Shown here piece after piece: positions 43,675 to 52,026 of a DNA stretch of 64,000 nucleotides (position 1 is the first letter of the stretch; each line of letters begins with the position of its first letter). The translations under genes and the position numbers were made by a program. Under the pieces are notes generated by a model. It ran no database searches, had not been told where the DNA came from, and worked only from the letters and a program-made list of their open reading frames with translations. This DNA comes from Arthrobacter sp. efr-133-R2A-120 (lineage in GTDB: Bacteria > Actinomycetota > Actinomycetes > Actinomycetales > Micrococcaceae): NCBI RefSeq assembly GCF_030209835.1, contig NZ_JARVRF010000009.1, forward strand, positions 1-64,000, given 5' to 3'.

Positions 43675-43878
43675 ATGGCTACAGGTATCGTCAAGTGGTT
43701 CAACTCCGAAAAGGGCTTCGGCTTCATCTCCCCGGAGGATGGCAGCCAGGACGTTTTCGCTCACTACTCCGCAATTAACTCGGGCGGCTACCGCTCCCTC
43801 GAAGAGAACCAGAAGGTTTCCTTCGACGTCGAGCAGGGCCCCAAGGGTCCCCAGGCAGTAAACATCCAGGCTCTCTAA
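43675..43878 (+). CDS. cspA: Cold-shock protein CspA family
   Basis: 67 residues, full-length [23 protein letters not shown] with RNP1 (KGFGFI) and RNP2 (VFAHYS). Binds single-stranded RNA and melts structure at low temperature, or acts as a general RNA chaperone. Expressed from a structured leader and followed by a strong terminator, so monocistronic. Confidence 0.95.
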   Translation: MATGIVKWFNSEKGFGFISPEDGSQDVFAHYSAINSGGYRSLEENQKVSFDVEQGPKGPQAVNIQAL

Positions 43879-43893
43879 GCTTCGGATTTCAAA

Positions 43894-43928
43894 AAGCAGG
43901 GCCGGTCATTGACCGGCCCTGCTTTTTT
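43894..43928 (+). terminator. Rho-independent terminator of the csp gene
   Basis: AAAGCAGGGCCGGTC, ATT, GACCGGCCCTGCTTT: a 15-bp perfect stem with a 3-base loop, followed by T-run TTTTTT. It lies 16 bp after the csp stop. Confidence 0.92.
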
Positions 43929-43998
43929 GTGCCCTGTTTTTGGGTTGGGGTGACTAGGAAGCACTTCGTGACGCGCAAATAGCCTGGAGATGCGCTAG

Positions 43999-44036
43999 AT
44001 CCCTGTCGACACCTGAATACGGGTGTCGACAGGGAT
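43999..44036. repeat. Perfect 15-bp inverted repeat without T-run
   Basis: ATCCCTGTCGACACC (43999-44013), an 8-base loop, GGTGTCGACAGGGAT (44022-44036). Each arm holds the palindrome TGTCGACA. There is no following T-run, so it is not a standard terminator. The rest of 43929-44296 contains further stems (ATTCCGGG/CCCGGAAT near 44150) but no gene I can support. Confidence 0.8.
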
Positions 44037-44296
44037 TTGGCGTGTCGCCCAGCTTTTGCTGTAGCGCTCCGTCCCGGGCCGGTCATGTCCGTCCCGGGAG
44101 CGTCTCCGCTGAGATGACGGATTCCGCTCAATCATTCGAATGGACAAATTCCGGGCCCCGGAATCACTGGACGGGCAACTTCGGCGGAGAGAATGATCCA
44201 GCAGAATCCGACGGTGTTCATAGATCGAGGAACCAGCTTCACCCGCCAACACTGGGAAGCAAGCCCTTCCCATACGCACGTTTTGTCGTATAACCC

Positions 44297-45052
44297 CTAT
44301 TTCTCGCAGCCGATGCCGTCGCCGTCGTTGTCGAGACCGTAGATGTCAGTCCCGATCACCTTCACCGGGCCACGCACATAGGCAGGCCCATTGCCTTTTC
44401 CTCCCGCGCAGTCGACGTCTGAAGCAATCGGAACGCAAGCCCAGGCATAGTTGGGGTCACAGCCCGACGGCGCTGCGGGTGCCGCTTGCTTTGCGGCCGC
44501 CGCCGCCGCCGCTGCGGCTGCTTGCGCCGCTTGTGCTGCGGCAGCATCGGCGTCTGCCTTCGCCTGGGCCGCAGCCTGAGCTGCCGCTGCATCGGATGCA
44601 GCCTTGTCAGCAGCGGCCTTGTCAGCAGCCGCCTTGTCGGCCGCAGCCTTGTCTGCCGCCGCCTTCGCCGCCGCTGCGGCGCGAGCGTCCGTCACTCTCT
44701 TGGACTCTGAGCGTTCCATCCAGACCAAAGCGCCGGCGTCGGACTTTGTGCAGATGTATTCCTTCGGCGAATAGCTCTCCGTTGCGTTCTCCGTCACGCA
44801 GGACACGGACTTCGGCGCGGTGGGTGTCGGGGTTGGGTTGGGAGTGGGTGTCGCCGATGCGGATGCCGACGCAGATTGCGTGACGCCCGCTTGGGAGGTT
44901 GTTGGGCCGGCTCCGCCGCATGCGGCAAGGGAGAGCGCTGCGGCTGTTGATGTGACGATGGCAAAGACCTTGAAAATAGCTTTGCGGGATTTCAAGAAGT
45001 CGTGCGACGCGTGCTTTATTGCCCCATTGTTTTCAGGCGCGCGAGTATTCAT
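44297..45052 (-). CDS. Lipoprotein with excalibur calcium-binding domain
   Basis: 251 residues. Signal with lipobox LSLAAC near residue 45 (a longer N-terminal part than usual), a Ser/Pro/Thr linker, an Ala-rich helical repeat of AADKAAADK units, then the excalibur domain DVDCAGGKGNGPAYVRGP to YGLDNDGDGIGCEK, which has the DxDxDG calcium loop and the flanking Cys. Excalibur domains occur on actinobacterial surface nucleases and wall proteins. The Ala/Lys repeat resembles the one in 29693-30705. Confidence 0.82.
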   Translation of the reverse strand: MNTRAPENNGAIKHASHDFLKSRKAIFKVFAIVTSTAAALSLAACGGAGPTTSQAGVTQSASASASATPTPNPTPTPTAPKSVSCVTENATESYSPKEYICTKSDAGALVWMERSESKRVTDARAAAAAKAAADKAAADKAAADKAAADKAASDAAAAQAAAQAKADADAAAAQAAQAAAAAAAAAAKQAAPAAPSGCDPNYAWACVPIASDVDCAGGKGNGPAYVRGPVKVIGTDIYGLDNDGDGIGCEK

Positions 45053-45359
45053 TTATTGCCCCCATGATTCAGTTCTTGATGCAAATGTCAGCAGATCTTA
45101 GCATCTGAAATGCGAGAAAAGAAGGAGTTGTCCACATAGCTGAGAGGGCCTCTTGACAGGGTCTTCAGAATCAGGGCGTCTGACTCAGATTAGAAACTGT
45201 GTTCGATACCAGAAAAGAAGATTCGAATAAATATCCACATGCGCGAGGTTCGATCTAGAGGCGGCCACGAAACCCCCGTAGCGTCGTATACAAGAGACCA
45301 CCACCAGGAGAGCCATGGAGAAACCACTGCCAAACCTCACCTCCTTGGACGCCGGGGGA
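45053..45359. other. Gene-free stretch before array C
   Basis: AT-richer than its surroundings around 45100-45240 (AATAAATATCCACATG). It probably holds the promoter of the leftward excalibur gene. No ORF with a credible start was seen, nor any further copy of the array motif. Confidence 0.4.
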
Positions 45360-45465
45360 ACACTGAGTTTTCATCGGCGCACACGTAGATGCGGAACAAA
45401 ACCCCACGTCGGCACACGTAGACGCCTCCCCGCGCACACTGAGTTTCGCCAAAACGACACTTAGA
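45360..45465. repeat. Phased 22-bp repeat array C
   Basis: ACACTGAGT 45360, ACACGTAGA 45381, CCACGTCGG 45404 (out of phase), ACACGTAGA 45414, ACACTGAGT 45436, ACACTTAGA 45457. The in-phase steps are 21, 33, 22 and 21 bp. Same motif and same orientation relative to the next gene as arrays A, B and D. It ends 194 bp before the LuxR-type regulator gene. Confidence 0.85.
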
Positions 45466-45659
45466 CGGCGGTTTCGGACTTTACGGTTTCCCTTGGAACG
45501 AGGTTCGTCAGCGCACCCCGGGGGGATTCCGTCGGAGTGCCTGGGAGTCCGCCTGCCAACGCCCCGCTTTGGGCAGGAAACAGTTGAATCGGCTGGACCT
45601 CGCGCCACCCAGGGCCCGGAGAGTGCTGGATCAGCGCATCAGAGAAAGTTGGATCGCGA

Positions 45660-48245
45660 GTGTTCGATCAAGAAGTTCGGCGAACGCTGGACTACGTTGC
45701 TCGCGGAATGATGGTTCGAATTGTCGGCGCGCCTGGCAGCGGTCGCACGAGTGTCGCACAAAAAGCTATCGCCGATCTGGAAAATACCGGAGCAACGGTT
45801 TATTCCATTTCGGGACTCCGCTCACATCGCGGAATACCATTTGGTGGAATACATAGCCTGAGCCTGGATATTCGAATAGGGCAATTGGGAGTTCTGGGTG
45901 TGGCTGACACCCTGGCAAGCCGCCTCTCCAGGCCGGGGGAGCGCGTGATCGTAGTCGACGACCTCGAGTTCGTCGACACGGAGACTGTAGCGGTTCTGGA
46001 CGCCGTCCGGCGTCGGACAAAACGGCCCATGATCGTCACCATGAGCGAGTCTTCCATCTACTCGATGGCACAGCCTGCGGTGCTCAGCCCCGGCCCGGAA
46101 GCCAGGGTTCAGCTGAATCCGCTTCGCTACGAGCAGGTGAACGAGCTCCTGACCGACATTCTGGGAGCTCCGGCGGACACCGACACCACTGCCCGGATCC
46201 TGACGAAATCGGCAGGGAACCCGCGGCTTGTGGTTCGTATCGCGGAAACGGCTTCGCTCAGTGGCTTGATTGTCCTCCACCATGGTCAATGGCACATGAC
46301 GGGCGACACTCTGTGGAATGAGCACCTCCATGGCACGGTCGAATCCCTCCTCGAAGGACTTGAACCCGACGAACTCACGGGCCTTCAAGCCATGGCCATC
46401 GCCGGGACGACGCCCCTCGATGTGCTGCAACAGGTAGTCCATTCCGACGTTCTCGACAGGCTCGAACAGCGCGGCCTCGTTTCCGTCATTGAGGATCTCC
46501 ACAACACGGTCTGCGCTTCGATCACGCCACCCGTCCTGGCCGACTACTTCCGTGGTCAAAGAGTGCTCACAAGCAGGCGGGTCCTGAAGAGTCGAATCGC
46601 CCGAGCCCTCAGTGGTTTGCCACAGGAATCCCACGTTGAAGTCAACTCGGCCGATTCGCTGCTGAGGGTTCTGGCCGCGCTGCGCCTTGAACGGAGCTCC
46701 GACGACGCAGCCACGGCGCGCCATTTTCATGAGCAAATCTCCGTCCTGGAGCGTCAGCGCTACGAGCTGTGGAATGCCGACAGATCGGTATCGAATGCCG
46801 TGGCACTTCTGATGGTCTACTGGGGCTCTCCTATCGACGCATCGAGAATTGAGCGTGTCCTTGCCCAGACCTTGACCTCGGAAGGAGAATCCTGCGATCT
46901 CCTGTTCCTGGCATTTACCAAAGCGCTTTGGGCGATCCATCAAGGCAAAGGACTGGATTCTGCAGCCGCCGTCCTCAGGAGCTTCGGGGCGGAACGTCCC
47001 AAATGGTCCGCCGAAGCCGAAGCGGCGGAGCATTTCCTCGTGGCGTCCTACGACCGAATGCCGGAGAATCTCGACGAAATCTTCGCGCGGCTACACGATC
47101 GTCACCCTGAGAGCGGTGTCATATCCAGCATCCGGGGCATTCTGGAACTTTACCGATTCAACCCGTCTGCCGCGCTCAAAGCCATCGCTACTTCAGGCGG
47201 ATTAAGAGGCATTCCGGGAATCGAACCGTTCATCCGCGGTATGGCTTTGTTCAGCTCGGGGCGGATTGAGGAGTCAATTGTTTTTGCGCTTGACCAGCGC
47301 GCAGAAGCTCGCCGCAACCTCGACCAACTCGGGATGATTACCAACACCTATGTGGCCGCCCAGGCCTTGATCTACCGCGGCTATTTCGACGACGCCGAGT
47401 ACCTCATGGGGAGTGTCTTTGCCATGGGGCGGCCAGGCTTCCTGGTGGCTTCCCTCCACGATGCCATGCTCAGGCTCGCCGGACTGAGGACGGCGACGTC
47501 CGCGATCTTGCCTGCAGCGACGCTTGCCACCCAGGCGCGGCGCGAAGCTGAAGAGATCGGCCCGCTCCCCGGGACCGCGAGAGGAGTCTACGAGCTCGTC
47601 GCCGCGCGGCCCCTCATCCCGGCTGTATTCGACGGGAAAGCCGCGAAACTCATTCAACGGCAGCTCGAACGTGGCTATGTCCTCGAGGCGATCTATTCCG
47701 CCTTGTTCTTCACGTGCCTTCTCCCGGGCCGCAAGGTACTCGAACTCCTTCGGCAGACCTTGAAAGAGTATGCCCCCTCCACTTCACATGATCAGCTTTT
47801 GGCAATTGCCGCTGCCGTGGTGGAGGACGACCACCAAATGCTGGGCGCGTTGCTCGAGCATTACGAGCCCGACGCCGATTTCTACCAGGTACGGATGCTG
47901 CTCCGCGGTGCTTTCAAGCGGTATGCATTCGTGGACGACACCATCGGTGCGGCCGCGATGGACCGGGCGTACTCCATCTTCGCGACACGATTTCCATCGC
48001 CGGATGAGCCTGTCGCGTTTAGTTCCGGAAGCTACTCGCCCCTGACGGTCCGGGAAATTGAGATAGCAGCCCTCGCAGGTCATCGCTCCAACCCTGAGAT
48101 TGCCGAGCATCTGGGAATCAGTATCAGGACCGTCGAAAGCCACATCTCCAACGCGCTGCGCAAGACGGGAAGCCCGTCCCGCACTGCCCTCTTCGACCTT
48201 GTCCGGGATTCGTCTCCGTTCCGCGAGAAACGGCTTTCCGAGTGA
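45660..48245 (+). CDS. LuxR-family ATPase regulator (LAL/MalT-like) of the bacteriocin locus
   Basis: 861 residues, GTG start at 45660 with a weak Shine-Dalgarno. N-terminal STAND/AAA ATPase: Walker A GAPGSGRTS (23-31), Walker B RVIVVDDLEF (about 93-102). A long helical middle (TPR-like), then a C-terminal LuxR helix-turn-helix: YSPLTVREIEIAALAGHRSN, PEIAEHLGISIRTVESHISN, ALRKTGS. Large LuxR ATPases switch on neighbouring secondary-metabolite or uptake operons in response to a ligand. It runs convergent to the bacteriocin operon, ending 33 bp from it, and may recognise the array motif. Confidence 0.85.
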   Translation: MFDQEVRRTLDYVARGMMVRIVGAPGSGRTSVAQKAIADLENTGATVYSISGLRSHRGIPFGGIHSLSLDIRIGQLGVLGVADTLASRLSRPGERVIVVDDLEFVDTETVAVLDAVRRRTKRPMIVTMSESSIYSMAQPAVLSPGPEARVQLNPLRYEQVNELLTDILGAPADTDTTARILTKSAGNPRLVVRIAETASLSGLIVLHHGQWHMTGDTLWNEHLHGTVESLLEGLEPDELTGLQAMAIAGTTPLDVLQQVVHSDVLDRLEQRGLVSVIEDLHNTVCASITPPVLADYFRGQRVLTSRRVLKSRIARALSGLPQESHVEVNSADSLLRVLAALRLERSSDDAATARHFHEQISVLERQRYELWNADRSVSNAVALLMVYWGSPIDASRIERVLAQTLTSEGESCDLLFLAFTKALWAIHQGKGLDSAAAVLRSFGAERPKWSAEAEAAEHFLVASYDRMPENLDEIFARLHDRHPESGVISSIRGILELYRFNPSAALKAIATSGGLRGIPGIEPFIRGMALFSSGRIEESIVFALDQRAEARRNLDQLGMITNTYVAAQALIYRGYFDDAEYLMGSVFAMGRPGFLVASLHDAMLRLAGLRTATSAILPAATLATQARREAEEIGPLPGTARGVYELVAARPLIPAVFDGKAAKLIQRQLERGYVLEAIYSALFFTCLLPGRKVLELLRQTLKEYAPSTSHDQLLAIAAAVVEDDHQMLGALLEHYEPDADFYQVRMLLRGAFKRYAFVDDTIGAAAMDRAYSIFATRFPSPDEPVAFSSGSYSPLTVREIEIAALAGHRSNPEIAEHLGISIRTVESHISNALRKTGSPSRTALFDLVRDSSPFREKRLSE

Positions 48246-48278
48246 TCCGGCGTTGTGGGTCTCTGTCTACAACGTTGC

Positions 48279-48911
48279 TTACTCCTGCTTGAAGACGAAG
48301 GAATGGCTAACGGCCAGCTGTTCCGGAACCGTGTGGGAGATAAGGACGACTACTTTGTGCTGTGCCCACTCGCCGAGCTCGCCGATCAGGGCCTCGATGC
48401 CTTGAACATCCATGCCGTTGAAAGGTTCATCGATGGCGACTACGGGGGTGTCGGCGACGGTGCACATGAGCAGCCAGAGCTTCCGGATATTGCCCGTGGA
48501 CAGCATGGAGGCGGGCTGCTCCGCCCAGTCCTCCAATCCGTATCTGGCCAGTCGGGCGAGTCCGGCCTCCGGGCCGAGCTGACGGCTGCGGGCGGCAAGA
48601 GCCAGATGATCGTGAACGGTCATGGAGGGGTAGAGCGCCGGCGTCGTACGGCAGACGCTCCGTACGTGGCGCGCATCGGGAGAGCCGGCGTCGATGCCGC
48701 AAAGACTTACGCTTCCGGCCCAAGGTTGGAGGAAGCCGCTGATGAGCTCCAGGAGAGTCGACTTCCCGCTGCCATTGCTGCCGGCCACCCGGTAGAGCCC
48801 CGGCCCGTTCATGCTGAGACTGAGTCCGTCCAGGACGGGTGAGCCTTGCCGGTAGCCGGCGGTTACAGAATCAATTTCGATCGAAGCCTCAAAAGACGTT
48901 GGTGCAGGCAT
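48279..48911 (-). CDS. ABC transporter ATPase of the bacteriocin locus
   Basis: 210 residues from the ATG at 48911. Walker A GSNGSGKST (44-52), Walker B VVAIDEPFNGMD, switch His in VLISHTVPE. The signature is MLSTGNIRKLWLL, not LSGGQ, so this is an unusual ATPase. It is the last gene of the operon, overlapping the preceding membrane gene by 49 bp. In known circular-bacteriocin clusters an ABC ATPase pairs with a membrane partner for export and self-protection; the partner here is probably 48863-50392. Confidence 0.8.
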   Translation of the reverse strand: MPAPTSFEASIEIDSVTAGYRQGSPVLDGLSLSMNGPGLYRVAGSNGSGKSTLLELISGFLQPWAGSVSLCGIDAGSPDARHVRSVCRTTPALYPSMTVHDHLALAARSRQLGPEAGLARLARYGLEDWAEQPASMLSTGNIRKLWLLMCTVADTPVVAIDEPFNGMDVQGIEALIGELGEWAQHKVVVLISHTVPEQLAVSHSFVFKQE

Positions 48912-50392
48912 GCGGCGGCTCCCAGGATCAAGAGGATGGAATAGCCCAACAACAGCACGGTGCTGAACTCGGGGCTGACAATAAGGATGAGCGAGCAAGG
49001 AGAAATCAGGAGGAGTGTGAAGAGACCGTCCATCACATCATTGGACTTGGTGCCGTCAGTGGTGGTTGGCGGACGGGAGACGGATTCCGCGACGACTCCG
49101 GACGCTGCGACGATCAAGCCCGCGAGGACAGCGCCAGGAGCCGGAATGTCCAGCGCGAGAAGTGCCCCTAGGAAAACAAATCCACCAGTCGCCGCCCCTG
49201 CCATGACGTAGATTCCAACGAGCCGGACGACGATCGCAGTGGCGGAGAAGCCGTTCTCCCACGCGAAACGGTAGTGGTACAGCTTCGCTGTGGGCCCGAT
49301 CCGATAGAGCGTCGGTTCCGTGACCCCAAGGCCCAGGAGCACGGCAATACCAACCAAGGATTTGTGCAGATCCCCACCGCCGAGAGTCGAGTCGAGGGGG
49401 AGGATGCCCCTAGCTCCCAGAAGGATGCCAACGACGGCGATCCAGGCGAGGACGATGGTGGTGATCACCGAGCCCTGTTTGCTGCTCAACAGATCGGTGA
49501 CAACGAAAAGCCCGAAGCTTTTCACCGCTCGTTGACCGGTCCGCCGTTCGGTGCTGAAGGAAATCCTGCGGTAGCTGAGGCGGCGCCACGCGTGGAGGCT
49601 GAGGAGGATCAATATCGCGGATTCAACGACCGCTAGCAAGCACAAGGCAGGAAGGAAGCCAGAGGGGTCCTGGTCGAGGCCGTCCAGCCGGGAGAGCTGA
49701 GGCACGAGGAATCCGGTGGCAGCCCCGAGCAACAGCCCGAGGATGAGAGCCAAGAGGCAGTACAGCCAACGGAGGCCTATCCGTCGTGCAGGTGTTGAAG
49801 CGAAATGGAGGACGCAGTAGACGCACGCACAGGTGGCGAAAGCCAGGACGGTGACCGAAGCAACCACGACGTTGAGGTAGCTCGACGATTCCTCGAAAAA
49901 GACTAAGAGGAATACCGCAGCTGAATACCAAAGGATGCCTGTGCGGCGGAGCGTCGGGAGCAGGCCGTATCTCACCACAACCTGCGGGAGAGGAAGTTCC
50001 ATCGCACGGAAGAGCTCCAAGTGCGGACTGCCGGACACCGCCAGCCGTCGGCTTGAAACTACCTCGGTGAGCACTGTCGCGCCAGCGGAGTAGAGGATCA
50101 AGAGGAATCCCCAATTGAGTACGGTGGCCGTGTCATGGCGGAGCGGGCCGTCGCGGAGAACAGCCATCGTGGACGCGAACACGAGGGTTCCGAGCACGAT
50201 CATGGCTATCGATCCGAAGATCGCGAGGGCCCTGAAGCCATCCAGCGTGAGCGGCAAACGCATCGCGTTGGCGATTTCGAACGCGCGGAAGTCCCGCAGG
50301 GTTCGGTAATCGGACCCCCGGACCGACCCGGCAGGGGTCTTGGCGTTCGACATCTGGCCTGTGACGGCGACGGGAGAGACTTTGGTCCCCAT
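48863..50392 (-). CDS. Large polytopic membrane protein (probable exporter/maturation component)
   Basis: 509 residues with about eleven or twelve helices (ALAIFGSIAMIVLGTLVFAS, WGFLLILYSAGATVLTEVVS, WLYCLLALILGLLLGAATGF, LCLLAVVESAILILLS and others). No ATP-binding or protease motif. It overlaps the ATPase gene and follows 50399-50806 after 6 bp. By position and topology it corresponds to the large membrane proteins of circular-bacteriocin clusters (As-48B/C type) or to an ABC-2-like permease. Confidence 0.7.
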   Translation of the reverse strand: MGTKVSPVAVTGQMSNAKTPAGSVRGSDYRTLRDFRAFEIANAMRLPLTLDGFRALAIFGSIAMIVLGTLVFASTMAVLRDGPLRHDTATVLNWGFLLILYSAGATVLTEVVSSRRLAVSGSPHLELFRAMELPLPQVVVRYGLLPTLRRTGILWYSAAVFLLVFFEESSSYLNVVVASVTVLAFATCACVYCVLHFASTPARRIGLRWLYCLLALILGLLLGAATGFLVPQLSRLDGLDQDPSGFLPALCLLAVVESAILILLSLHAWRRLSYRRISFSTERRTGQRAVKSFGLFVVTDLLSSKQGSVITTIVLAWIAVVGILLGARGILPLDSTLGGGDLHKSLVGIAVLLGLGVTEPTLYRIGPTAKLYHYRFAWENGFSATAIVVRLVGIYVMAGAATGGFVFLGALLALDIPAPGAVLAGLIVAASGVVAESVSRPPTTTDGTKSNDVMDGLFTLLLISPCSLILIVSPEFSTVLLLGYSILLILGAAACLHQRLLRLRSKLIL

Positions 50393-50398
50393 CAGCGC

Positions 50399-50806
50399 CT
50401 AGAACTTGCTCCGCGGACTCTTCTTCTGGACCGAGTCCATGAAGGCCACAATGGTGAGGACCGCAAGCCCGAGCGCACAGACGGCGGCGACGGCCGACGT
50501 CGTTCCCTGGAACGGGACGACTATTACGGGACTGAGAGCAGCCGCGTTGGCGAAACCGGCGACGGCGAAAACGGCCGCTTTGAGCGGTAGCCATTTCCCG
50601 GCCGGGCTGAAGGCCGCAATCAGCGGTACGGACACGCCGAGGACGAGAAGTACGGTGACGGTCGTGTTCTTCAGGGCGAGGGGATCTATGTTCTTGAGGC
50701 CTTCCGGGGCAGGAGAAGCCCAAATCAGGCCGAGGGAAATGCAGGAGAATGCGGCGACCATGAGGCCCACAATTCGTAGAAGAAGGCTGTAGAGCTGAGT
50801 AGTCAT
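50399..50806 (-). CDS. Four-helix membrane protein, possible immunity protein
   Basis: 135 residues with four helices (LLLRIVGLMVAAFSCISLGL, TTVTVLLVLGVSVPLIAAF, AAVFAVAGFANAAALSPVIV, AVAAVCALGLAVLTIVAF) and a basic C-terminus (QKKSPRSKF). Small basic membrane proteins give immunity in circular-bacteriocin clusters. The match is by size, charge and position only. 36 bp downstream of 50843-51451. Confidence 0.55.
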   Translation of the reverse strand: MTTQLYSLLLRIVGLMVAAFSCISLGLIWASPAPEGLKNIDPLALKNTTVTVLLVLGVSVPLIAAFSPAGKWLPLKAAVFAVAGFANAAALSPVIVVPFQGTTSAVAAVCALGLAVLTIVAFMDSVQKKSPRSKF

Positions 50807-50842
50807 TGATAATTTCTGTCCGTGGGTGGTGGTTGAGGAAGG

Positions 50843-51451
50843 TCAGCCGATGGCGACTATTGTTGACAGACCAATGGCCGAAAGCACAACGAGGATCTTC
50901 CTGCCTGTGGAAAACCCCCGCCAATGTCGGTAGAAGATCGCCAGGGCAAGTACGGCCATCGAGGGGAAATAGGCCCAATATCCGGGGACTTCCCGCGGTT
51001 GGATGACGCCGAACACCACGCTGAATAGGTTCACGGGGATCGTGGCGAGAATGGCGATCACAAAGAACGCCCCGATATTGACGCGGCCCGCGAGTACCGA
51101 TTTTCCCGGAATCACCCGTTTGTCCAGGAACGCGGCGAGGGAGAAGTACAAAGCGATGATCACCGCGTAGACAAGGAAGAACAAAACGGTGCCGACGGTC
51201 ATGGAGAGACTAAGCAGGCGATCGTCGCCGATTTCCGAACGCACGTCCGCCGGGACGTTTGCGTTGAGATACTTTCTGGTCAGGGGAAGCCGGAGGGCTA
51301 CCAAAGCCATGAGCAGAATGTAGCTCGCGATCCACAGACCGCGGGACGTGGAAACCCATTCCTTGGCTGCAGTTGGCTCGGGCCGCAAACTTCCGACCTT
51401 CGCGACGCTGATGACGGTCTCGGACTCCCGGCCGTCTTCCGTGCTGGTCAT
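50843..51451 (-). CDS. Five-helix membrane protein of the bacteriocin operon
   Basis: 202 residues. A soluble N-terminus of about 40 residues, then five helices (LWIASYILLMALVALRLPLT, LSMTVGTVLFFLVYAVIIAL, NIGAFFVIAILATIPVNLFS, YFPSMAVLALAIFY, ILVVLSAIGLSTIVAI). Located 10 bp after the SpoIIM-like gene. Not assigned to a family; a processing or secretion role is inferred from context. Confidence 0.6.
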   Translation of the reverse strand: MTSTEDGRESETVISVAKVGSLRPEPTAAKEWVSTSRGLWIASYILLMALVALRLPLTRKYLNANVPADVRSEIGDDRLLSLSMTVGTVLFFLVYAVIIALYFSLAAFLDKRVIPGKSVLAGRVNIGAFFVIAILATIPVNLFSVVFGVIQPREVPGYWAYFPSMAVLALAIFYRHWRGFSTGRKILVVLSAIGLSTIVAIG

Positions 51452-51461
51452 GAAATCCTCC

Positions 51462-52022
51462 TCAGGTCTTTAGCTGAATCACGATGGCCTCAATGGCGGC
51501 ACCGAGGACTATCAGGGCGATGGCAATGAGCAAAGTGCCGAGGGAACGGGCCATGTCGTCGATGAACGACCTCAGGGTTGGAGGCTCGTTCTTCATCAGC
51601 AGCCTGCGAGCCAGGCCGGCGGCGGGCTGGAATCCAGCGGTCGCCGCCATCACCAGGCCGAAGAATTCGAACGGGACATACCAAATGACGTCGGCAACCA
51701 GGCCGGCACCGCCGACGGAATGCACTCCGAGGGACACCGTCGCCCCGACATACAGCGCCAGGATTCCGGCTCCGATGAGCGTAGTGAGCCCAAGGGTCGC
51801 GACTCCGGAATACAGCACCAAGGCCGCGCCGACGTTCCGCCCGAGGATCTGGAGGAAATCTTTGCTGTAGAGGGGGCTCCCACCCATATCCCTCGCGTCC
51901 CGAATCCAGGACAAGTCCACGGCCGAGTAGCCGAAGATGGCTATGGCCGCCATGGCCAAGCCCGTGCTTGGGAGCAACCATCCAGGGATGCTCCCAAGCA
52001 CGCGTGCTGTCTTAGCAAGCAT
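51462..52022 (-). CDS. SpoIIM/DUF95-type membrane protein of the bacteriocin operon
   Basis: 186 residues with about five helices and the SpoIIM (stage II sporulation M, DUF95) pattern: FLQILGRNVGAALVLYSGVA, TLGLTTLIGAGILALYVGAT, then VADVIWYVPFEFFGLVMAAT and AGFQPAAGLARRLL, i.e. the P-x-E-F helix and the glycine-rich helix. DUF95 proteins are the most constant partner of circular bacteriocin precursors (AS-48, carnocyclin, uberolysin types) and are needed for their maturation and/or export. It starts 4 bp after the precursor's stop. Sporulation is not expected in this organism. Confidence 0.78.
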   Translation of the reverse strand: MLAKTARVLGSIPGWLLPSTGLAMAAIAIFGYSAVDLSWIRDARDMGGSPLYSKDFLQILGRNVGAALVLYSGVATLGLTTLIGAGILALYVGATVSLGVHSVGGAGLVADVIWYVPFEFFGLVMAATAGFQPAAGLARRLLMKNEPPTLRSFIDDMARSLGTLLIAIALIVLGAAIEAIVIQLKT

Positions 52023-52026
52023 CGAG

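Noticed and set aside
43995..44279. 94-residue minus-strand ORF between csp and the excalibur gene
   Set aside because: It runs through three strong inverted repeats and has codon use unlike its neighbours.
45493..45711. Short plus-strand ORF before the LuxR gene
   Set aside because: It overlaps the regulator start in another frame, is irregular in composition, and has no Shine-Dalgarno.
51462..52022. Sporulation protein SpoIIM
   Set aside because: The family name is historical. No other sporulation gene is present and the context is the bacteriocin operon.
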